Positions 1 through 5,373 of a stretch of DNA of 8,713 nt are shown here, in pieces (the first letter of the stretch is position 1; each line of letters opens with the position of its first letter). A program made the translations under genes and the position numbers. Origin of the DNA: CAXDOZ01 sp963991145 (lineage in GTDB: Bacteria; Bacteroidota; Bacteroidia; Chitinophagales; JABDMM01). The notes beneath the pieces are model-generated. The model was given only the letters and a program-made list of their open reading frames with translations, searched no databases and was not told the DNA's origin. The DNA is taken from assembly GCA_963991145.1 (NCBI GenBank), contig CAXDOZ010000097.1:1-8713 (forward strand). Reading direction: 5' to 3'.

Positions 1-599
1 TGAATCAACTTGCTGGCAATTATCACCGCTCCATCGTGAAGTGGAGAATTCTTTTCAAATATGCTCTCAATAAGTTTGGTTGAGATCTTGGCATCGAGTT
101 CTACTCCCGTATCCGCATAGCTTTGCATCTGTGAAGTTCTGGCAAATACGATCAAAGCCCCAGTCTTTTCCTGAGCCATATTTCGTACCGCATTCCTGAT
201 GTCAATGGTATACTTTTCATTCTTTGGGGAGGATTGCCAATCTCCGTGAATGATCCTCTTGAACCATGATTTTCTTCTGAATTGGCTACCCTTTCCAAGG
301 TATAAGAGGAAGCGGCGCACTTCTGGTTGGAATACGATCAGGAGAGCAATAACTCCAAGACCGATGAACTGACTAAGAATTCCTTCAAGCAGTCTCATTT
401 CGAGAGCGCGAACAAGGAACCAGCTCAGGAAGATCAAGAGTAAGCCCAGGAAAATATTAAAAGCTAAGCTTCCCTTAAGCAATCGGTAGAGCTGGTAAAG
501 TAGAAAGCTTACCACCAGAATATCGATCATGTCGAGGATCTCGATCTCGATGAATCCGATCTTCAGCGCCAGTAGAATATTTGAAATGAAAATGCTCAA
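1..599 (-). CDS. cdaA: Diadenylate cyclase CdaA, 5' part only (runs off the left edge)
   Basis: CdaA condenses two ATP into cyclic di-AMP, a messenger tied to osmotic and cell-wall homeostasis, and is anchored in the inner membrane. About 199 residues are visible. Hydrophobic segments lie at about residues 25-41, 45-63 and 74-93, followed by FQPEVRRFL (90-98), typical of the family. The DAC domain then begins, with the catalytic DGA motif at 189-191 inside SPLHDGAVII. The later RHR motif would lie beyond position 1. The frame has a stop (TAA) at 605-603, so the first usable start is TTG at 599-597. The next ATG (530-528, residue 24) would remove the conserved lead-in to the first membrane helix. 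The TTG overlaps the folP stop by 2 nt, suggesting translational coupling. The family call is secure; the exact start is less so. Confidence 0.92.
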   Translation of the reverse strand, partial: MSIFISNILLALKIGFIEIEILDMIDILVVSFLLYQLYRLLKGSLAFNIFLGLLLIFLSWFLVRALEMRLLEGILSQFIGLGVIALLIVFQPEVRRFLLYLGKGSQFRRKSWFKRIIHGDWQSSPKNEKYTIDIRNAVRNMAQEKTGALIVFARTSQMQSYADTGVELDAKISTKLIESIFEKNSPLHDGAVIIASKLI

Positions 600-1465
600 G
601 ATTTACCGGCTAATCTGGTTGCAAAATATATCTCGACGCATTCAACCGCCTCTTTCACATCATGTACTCTGAGGATCTGAGCTCCTGCCTGAAGTGCCAG
701 CATATTTGCTGCCGTAGTTCCATTCAAGGCGTCTTTAGAAGAGATTTTAAGGAGTTTATTGATCATGGATTTGCGACTAAGACCTGCTAAGATCGGATGC
801 CCAAGTTCTAAAAAGAAGCTCAGGCCCGCAAGCAGCTCGTAATTGTGCTGCAGACTTTTTCCGAAACCAAAGCCGGGGTCGAGAATGATATCCTTGATCC
901 CTTTGGATTTTGCAATCGCAGCCTGACGCAGAAAATGCTCAGTTACCTCGATCACTACATCATTATAATTGGGATCGTTTTGCATGTTTTCAGGCCTGCC
1001 CTGCATATGCATTAAGATGACCGGTGCCTGAAACTCCACAGCTACATTCAAGATCGTAGGATCGTATGTAGCTCCAGAAATATCATTTATGATATGCACC
1101 CCGCAATCCATTGCAAATTTTGCTGTCTTGCTGTTCAGGGTGTCAATGGAAAAGATGACTTCGGGATTTTGCTTTACAAGCTCTGGCAGGATCCCATTCA
1201 ATCGTTCGATCTCTTCATCTGCAGAAATGATCTCAGAACCAGGCTTGCTGGACATCGCCCCAACATCGATCATGGATGCACCTTCTGCAATCATTTTTTT
1301 GCACTGTTCCAGTGCAGATTGATTTTCAGTGTAGTTCCCACCATCGTGGAATGAGTCGGGTGTGATATTGAGAATACCCATCACCTGAGGCCTTGAAATA
1401 TCGACCAGGCGACCTCTGCAATTCAGGGTTTCTTTTGGGTAAAAAGATGTATTTTTAGCCACCAT
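596..1465 (-). CDS. folP: Dihydropteroate synthase
   Basis: FolP joins p-aminobenzoate to 6-hydroxymethyl-7,8-dihydropterin diphosphate to give 7,8-dihydropteroate in cytoplasmic folate synthesis; it is the sulfonamide target. Counting from ATG at 1465 (289 residues), the family motifs appear in order: MGILNITPDSF (29-39, with the metal-binding Asn 33), DVGAMSSKPG (67-76, a variant of the usual DIGGESTRPG loop), SIDT (106-109), NDIS (127-130), HMQG (153-156), DPGFGFGK (196-203), GLSRKS (228-233) and the final RVHD (266-269). The fold is a TIM barrel and the length is normal. The frame also extends to a TTG at 1483, adding six residues. I prefer ATG 1465 because a candidate promoter -7 box covers 1481-1488, which would put the TTG upstream of the transcript start. 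cdaA follows with a 2-nt overlap. Confidence 0.96.
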   Translation of the reverse strand: MVAKNTSFYPKETLNCRGRLVDISRPQVMGILNITPDSFHDGGNYTENQSALEQCKKMIAEGASMIDVGAMSSKPGSEIISADEEIERLNGILPELVKQNPEVIFSIDTLNSKTAKFAMDCGVHIINDISGATYDPTILNVAVEFQAPVILMHMQGRPENMQNDPNYNDVVIEVTEHFLRQAAIAKSKGIKDIILDPGFGFGKSLQHNYELLAGLSFFLELGHPILAGLSRKSMINKLLKISSKDALNGTTAANMLALQAGAQILRVHDVKEAVECVEIYFATRLAGKS

Positions 1466-1480
1466 CAAAGGGCGCGATTC

Positions 1481-1510
1481 CAATTTTAAAAATCAAGTGA
1501 AAACCGCAAA
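1481..1510 (-). promoter_or_regulatory. Candidate Bacteroidota-type promoter for folP-cdaA
   Basis: Read on the minus strand, TTTG (1510-1507) is followed after 18 nt by TAAAATTG (1488-1481). The known Bacteroidota pattern is a -33 TTTG and a -7 TAnnTTTG about 19 nt apart, so seven of eight -7 positions fit once the two free positions are included. A transcript would start near 1475, about 10 nt before the ATG at 1465. This is a by-eye match in AT-rich DNA, so chance is a real alternative. Confidence 0.35.
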
Positions 1511-1524
1511 TAACGCGGATTTCA
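1498..1524. repeat. Imperfect inverted repeat, 10-bp arms and 7-nt spacer, between folP and the DUF1599 gene
   Basis: The left arm TGAAAACCGC (1498-1507) and right arm GCGGATTTCA (1515-1524) are complementary at 9 of 10 positions, with the spacer AAATAAC. The repeat is in the short divergent intergenic region and covers the candidate folP -33 element. It could be an operator for a dimeric regulator acting on both directions, or a hairpin in the leader of the DUF1599 transcript. No regulator is identifiable from this window. Confidence 0.5.
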
Positions 1525-1547
1525 GCAGCCCTTAAAGGTAAAAATAA

Positions 1548-2078
1548 ATGCCGAATACCCTCGAGGAATACCAAGCTGCCTTCCAAGGCTGTAGATCACT
1601 TTTTCTAAACAAGGTGAAAGACTACGGAACATCGTGGCGCGTGATGCGTCCGAGCTCACTTACCGATCAACTTTTCATTAAAGCTCAGAGGATCAGGAAT
1701 CTGGAGCTGGGAAGAGAGAATAAAGTAGGTGAGGGGATAGAACCGGAATTCATTGGATTAGTCAATTATGGGGTCATCGGATTGATCCAGTTGGATCTTG
1801 GATTCGAAGATCGCCTTGAACTAAGCTATGAGGACGCCGTTTCACTCTACGACGAAAAGATGAATGAGGCTAAAGAGCTGATGGAAGCCAAGAATCACGA
1901 TTATGGAGAGGCCTGGCGAGATATGAGAATTAGCTCCCTGACCGATCTGATCCTTGTAAAATTGAAGCGGGTAAAGCAGATAGAAGATAACGCCGGGCAG
2001 ACAATCGTAAGCGAAGGGATAGCTGCGAACTACCTCGATATTATCAATTATTCCATTTTTGCCCTTATCCGCCTTTAA
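1548..2078 (+). CDS. DUF1599 protein made of two tandem DUF1599 domains
   Basis: The 176-residue protein has no signal peptide or membrane segment, so it is probably cytoplasmic. It consists of two copies of one module: residues about 14-82 carry KDYGTSWRVMR (24-34), SSLTD and GLVNYGVIGLIQL, and residues about 107-176 carry HDYGEAWRDMR (117-127), SSLTD and DIINYSIFALIRL. The offset is 93 residues. The conserved DYG, W, R, SSLTD and NY positions match the DUF1599 family (Pfam PF07659, which I recall has been renamed a nucleotide-modification-associated domain). No reaction is established to my knowledge. The ATG at 1548 sits in an A-rich context without a Shine-Dalgarno site. It is the first gene of a four-gene run, with the DoxX gene 11 nt downstream. 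The family is clear; the function is unknown. Confidence 0.9.
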   Translation: MPNTLEEYQAAFQGCRSLFLNKVKDYGTSWRVMRPSSLTDQLFIKAQRIRNLELGRENKVGEGIEPEFIGLVNYGVIGLIQLDLGFEDRLELSYEDAVSLYDEKMNEAKELMEAKNHDYGEAWRDMRISSLTDLILVKLKRVKQIEDNAGQTIVSEGIAANYLDIINYSIFALIRL

Positions 2079-2089
2079 GCGGTTTTATT

Positions 2090-3220
2090 ATGAAGATTTT
2101 AACTCAGATATCAAGACTCCTGGTTGGAGGTCTGTTTATTTTCTCAGGCCTCGTGAAGGCGATCGATCCACTTGGGACCAGCTACAAAATGGAAGACTAC
2201 TTCCATGTTTGGGGTACCGATTTCATGGCTGAAGGAGCAACCTTCCTGGCTGTAATGATGATCGCAGTAGAGATCATTCTTGGAGTGGCCCTCTTAATTG
2301 GATACAAGAAAAACCTTACCCTTTATGGCCTTGGCGGCCTGATTGTCTTTTTCACCTTCCTCACCGGTTATACCTGGGTCACAGGTGAACCAAAGGAATG
2401 TGGCTGTTTCGGAGATGCAATTCCACTGAGCTCAGGACAATCATTCATGAAGGATATTATCCTCTGTGTCTTTATCCTGATCCTATTCCTTGGGAAGAAA
2501 TACATCAAACCACTGATAAGCTCACAGGCTATTTCAACCATCTTCATGCTGGTAGTTTCGGCCCTGTCTTTCCTCTACTGCTTTTCAAACTACTTGTGGG
2601 GATTACCGGATATCAATTACCGCCCATTCGATGAGGGAACGAATATCAAAGAGATCGTAGAACCGCCAAGAGTTAACTGGGTATTCCTTTATCGGGAGAA
2701 AGAGATCCTGGATAGTGTTCCAAGATTTATGTCATACCTGGTTGGAGATGTTTATGCTGAGGATAAGCTAATGGAGATCGACTTCGAGAATAATGAGTTC
2801 GTTGACCGATTTGGCGAAACACCCGAAGTTGAGATCTTCTACATCGACGATGATGTCGATGGCAATGAGCTCACCGGCAGAATGCTGGCAGATAGCACAG
2901 GATATGTCTTTATGGTGATCTCCTGGGATATTAGCAGAGCTCCAGAAAAGGCATTTACAAATAAATTCAATCCACTTTATGAGGATGTAAGTGCGGCAGG
3001 ACATACCATGTTCGTTGCGACTTCAACTCCGGATAAATTATCTTACGCCGAAAGCCTGTCTATTGAATATCCGATGTACAACATCGATGATAAATTGGCA
3101 AAGCGAATTATTCGAGGAAACCCGAGTTTGATAATCATGAAAGATGGATTGATCCTGGCTCGCTATCACTGGATGTGGGTTCCTGAATACGATACGATCG
3201 AAAAGGAAATACTTAAGTAA
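2090..3220 (+). CDS. DoxX/BT_3928-type membrane protein with a C-terminal thioredoxin-like region
   Basis: The 376-residue protein begins with a DoxX-like domain: hydrophobic segments lie near residues 7-24, 51-71, 76-95, 121-135 and 146-165, with the entry motif FSGLVKAIDPLGT (18-30). Between helices lies CGCFGD (104-109), a Cys pair also found in MauE/DoxX relatives associated with redox chemistry. The roughly 200-residue C-terminal part resembles a thioredoxin fold: VFMVISWD (273-280) aligns with the strand before the usual CXXC site, and RGNPSLIIMKDG (342-353) resembles the cis-proline loop, but no CXXC is present. The architecture matches proteins annotated as BT_3928 family in Bacteroidota. 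The role is not established; inner-membrane redox or envelope maintenance is an inference. It starts 11 nt after the DUF1599 gene and ends directly against the permease start. Confidence 0.88.
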   Translation: MKILTQISRLLVGGLFIFSGLVKAIDPLGTSYKMEDYFHVWGTDFMAEGATFLAVMMIAVEIILGVALLIGYKKNLTLYGLGGLIVFFTFLTGYTWVTGEPKECGCFGDAIPLSSGQSFMKDIILCVFILILFLGKKYIKPLISSQAISTIFMLVVSALSFLYCFSNYLWGLPDINYRPFDEGTNIKEIVEPPRVNWVFLYREKEILDSVPRFMSYLVGDVYAEDKLMEIDFENNEFVDRFGETPEVEIFYIDDDVDGNELTGRMLADSTGYVFMVISWDISRAPEKAFTNKFNPLYEDVSAAGHTMFVATSTPDKLSYAESLSIEYPMYNIDDKLAKRIIRGNPSLIIMKDGLILARYHWMWVPEYDTIEKEILK

Positions 3221-4354
3221 TTGATAAAATTCATCATCAAAAGAATGCTGTACGGGCTCCTCGTAATGATCGGGGTGGTCTTTATCGTATTCCTGATGTA
3301 TCACTTTGCACCTGTTGATCCAGCACGTTCAGCGTTAGGTCAAAGAGCAGATGAGGAAGCACTTCAGAGAATTAGAAAGAAGTTTAATCTCGACGAGCCA
3401 TTCCACACCCGATTTTTACTGTACCTGAATGATGTATCTCCACTGTCTGTCCACAAAGAAGATTCAGAGAGTCTGATCTTCCTGGACCCAGATAAATACG
3501 TTCAAACCAAAAAAGTACAGAACGGAGTCATGTTCGATTATGAATCAGCTCCAACTTATACCACACTATTCAGCACAGGTACACTGATATGGGTGGTCAA
3601 GAAACCCTATCTGGGCGTATCCATCAGTTATCTTCCAGGTGAGGATGTGAGCAAGATCATAGGTGAGAAGCTCTTTCCCACCTTTCTGCTTGGAACCTTT
3701 GCCATTATACTGGCATCCATCATCGGAATCATTTTGGGAGTGCTGGCAGCTGTCAATCGCAATAGCTTCCTCGATAATTTTGCGGTCAGTTTATCTATCG
3801 TAGGTATCAGTCTGCCCAGTTATGTCTCCTCGATCCTTCTTCTGGTGCTTTTCAACGCTGTGCTTTACGAGTACACAGGTTGGGACCTCAGCGGAAGCTT
3901 GATCACCTCAGATGATTTTGGGAACCCCTATTACGATTGGAATAACCTGATCCTTCCCGTGATCGCCTTAGGTGTGCGTCCGGTTGCGATCATTACCCAG
4001 CTTACCCGTTCCAGCATGCTGGATGTCATGGGGCAGGATTACGTGCGAACTGCAAAAGCCAAAGGCCTTAGTTTCTACACCGTTTTGATCAAGCATACAC
4101 TTCGAAATGCTTTGAATCCCGTGCTCACTTCAATTACAGGTTGGTTCGCTGCTTTGCTAGCGGGAGCATATTTCGTTGAGCATATCTTTAACTACAATGG
4201 ACTTGGCGGGACCACGCTTTCAGCACTTATGGAATTCGATTACCCGATTGTAATGGGATCGGTTCTTCTCACCGCTACGATCTTTGTGGTGGTAAACATC
4301 TTCGTCGATATCTTCTACGGCGTACTTGATCCAAGAGTAAAGGTTGCGGGTTAA
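3221..4354 (+). CDS. ABC transporter permease, OppB/DppB type
   Basis: This is an inner-membrane permease of the binding-protein-dependent peptide/nickel import family. The 377-residue protein starts like the family (IKFIIKRMLYGLLVMIGVVF), with TM1 at about 10-28. Further membrane segments are near 151-176, 185-214, 243-262, 297-319 and 343-366. The cytoplasmic EAA-type loop, which contacts the ATPase, is YVRTAKAKGLSFYTVLIKH (274-292). Family motifs HIFNYNGLGG (321-330) and LDPRV (369-373) follow. The TM1-TM2 loop spans about 120 residues, clearly more than usual, which explains a length above the common 310 or so. The start is TTG at 3221, directly after the DoxX stop; ATG at 3245 would cut into the conserved N-terminus. 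No ATPase, partner permease or binding protein is in the window, so the substrate is unknown. Confidence 0.92.
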   Translation: MIKFIIKRMLYGLLVMIGVVFIVFLMYHFAPVDPARSALGQRADEEALQRIRKKFNLDEPFHTRFLLYLNDVSPLSVHKEDSESLIFLDPDKYVQTKKVQNGVMFDYESAPTYTTLFSTGTLIWVVKKPYLGVSISYLPGEDVSKIIGEKLFPTFLLGTFAIILASIIGIILGVLAAVNRNSFLDNFAVSLSIVGISLPSYVSSILLLVLFNAVLYEYTGWDLSGSLITSDDFGNPYYDWNNLILPVIALGVRPVAIITQLTRSSMLDVMGQDYVRTAKAKGLSFYTVLIKHTLRNALNPVLTSITGWFAALLAGAYFVEHIFNYNGLGGTTLSALMEFDYPIVMGSVLLTATIFVVVNIFVDIFYGVLDPRVKVAG

Positions 4355-4866
4355 TGGAAGCCCAGTCTACACGGGTTTTTCTTATTGGCTTCATGGGAGT
4401 TGGAAAAACTACTTTGGGGAGGCGCTTATCGCGCCGATTGGGTCTTGAATATCGAGACCTCGACCAGGAGATTGAGTTTGCTGCCGGGATGTTCATTCCC
4501 GAGATCTTCAGCATGCTGGGAGAAGATCAGTTTAGAAAGATGGAAGCTGAGACCCTGCGAATCCAGCCGAAAGGCTGCCTTATAGCTTGTGGTGGCGGAA
4601 CTCCCTGTTTTCTAAATAACATGGATTGGATGAATGAAAATGGTATCACTGTTTATCTGCAAGCCGATCCAAATTTCCTCTCTGACCGATTGAAGCAAAG
4701 CAAGAAGCCCAGACCATTGATCCAGGGGAAAGAAGATGAGCAGTTAAAGCAGTATATCCGAGCGAAGCTCGCAGAAAGGGAATCCTTCTATAAAAAAGCA
4801 AAGATCCTTGCGCCCCTACCGAGAACCAAGGTCAGGAACATTGCTGAAATGATTCAGGAATTTTAG
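4354..4866 (+). CDS. aroK: Shikimate kinase
   Basis: This enzyme phosphorylates shikimate with ATP at the 3-hydroxyl, step five of the cytoplasmic pathway to chorismate. All key elements are visible in 170 residues, the normal length: Walker A GFMGVGKT (12-19), DLD (35-37, metal- and shikimate-binding Asp), FRKME (60-64, substrate Arg 61), GGGTP (80-84), the lid RPLI (120-123, Arg 120) and ERESFY (141-146, Arg 142). Positions were matched by eye to the well-studied Mycobacterium tuberculosis enzyme. The ATG overlaps the permease stop by one base (TAATG), implying translational coupling. The TAG stop overlaps the convergent phosphoribosyltransferase stop by 4 nt, leaving no room for a separate terminator between the two genes. 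Confidence 0.97.
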   Translation: MEAQSTRVFLIGFMGVGKTTLGRRLSRRLGLEYRDLDQEIEFAAGMFIPEIFSMLGEDQFRKMEAETLRIQPKGCLIACGGGTPCFLNNMDWMNENGITVYLQADPNFLSDRLKQSKKPRPLIQGKEDEQLKQYIRAKLAERESFYKKAKILAPLPRTKVRNIAEMIQEF

Positions 4867-5372
4867 TTGAGATAAACTGAATCTGCAGTCTCATTCTCAA
4901 ATACCACTTCGATATTCTCTTGCATGGTGGTCGATAATGAAAGACCAACAAAATCACTGCAGATCGGGAATAGCTTATGCTTTCGATCTACTAAAACAGC
5001 AAAGCGAACTTTAGCAGGAAGAGCTTCCATGAAGGGCTTCATCGCATAAAAGCCGGTACGGCCGGTATTAGCCACATCATCCACAAAGATCAGCACCTTG
5101 CCATTAAGACTTTCGGGACTTACAGAAAACTCAATATCGTCTTCTAATGGATCTCTTTTATTCACCTTCACCCACTCTAATTGGATCTTAGAGTCGATGA
5201 TCGAGCTTAATTCCTTTTGCAGTCTGGTTGCCAGAAAGTGACCTTTGTTTTTGATCCCAATCAGGTAGATCTCTTTTTCCTCGTAGCAATCCTCTGCTAT
5301 CTCAAAGGCCATTCTTTTAAGCCTTTGTTCAATGTCCCAAGATTCAAGAATTACGCTCTTTCTGTTCGGCAT
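4863..5372 (-). CDS. PyrR-like phosphoribosyltransferase
   Basis: A type I phosphoribosyltransferase of 169 residues, probably cytoplasmic. The PRPP-binding loop is VLIFVDDVANTGRT (93-106). Around it the layout follows PyrR of Bacillus: AVILE-like start, GIKNKGHFLATRL (39-51, compare GIKTRG in PyrR), AVLVDRKHKLFPICSDFVG (125-143) and a C-terminal strand-rich end. PyrR is a uracil phosphoribosyltransferase that also regulates pyr mRNA; whether this paralogue uses uracil, hypoxanthine/guanine or something else cannot be told from sequence alone, and no pyr gene is nearby. It begins 1 nt after the stop of the upstream protease gene and its stop overlaps that of aroK. I saw no promoter of its own in the protease 3' end. 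The family is sure; the substrate is not. Confidence 0.93.
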   Translation of the reverse strand: MPNRKSVILESWDIEQRLKRMAFEIAEDCYEEKEIYLIGIKNKGHFLATRLQKELSSIIDSKIQLEWVKVNKRDPLEDDIEFSVSPESLNGKVLIFVDDVANTGRTGFYAMKPFMEALPAKVRFAVLVDRKHKLFPICSDFVGLSLSTTMQENIEVVFENETADSVYLN

Positions 5373-5373
5373 A

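Noticed and set aside
1089..1354. Open frames on the plus strand inside folP
   Set aside because: They lie antisense to a gene with every expected motif, and their translations look like no protein family.
1481..1483. TTG as the start of folP
   Set aside because: It adds only six poorly conserved residues and falls inside the candidate -7 promoter box; ATG at 1465 is preferred.
1484..1547. Riboswitch or small RNA in the folP/DUF1599 gap
   Set aside because: The gap is too short for known folate-related riboswitches; only the simple palindrome is visible.
2398..3304. Open frames in other frames within and around the DoxX gene, including antisense ones at 2768-3004 and 3038-3304
   Set aside because: They overlap a well-supported gene and lack family features or a plausible start context.
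4275..4585. Short open frames overlapping the start of aroK on both strands
   Set aside because: aroK has complete catalytic motifs here; these are out-of-frame shadows rich in Arg, Ser and Pro.
4863..5372. PyrR-type attenuator or pyrimidine operon around the phosphoribosyltransferase
   Set aside because: No pyr genes are adjacent and no leader with terminator/antiterminator hairpins precedes the gene; its start is 1 nt from the protease stop.
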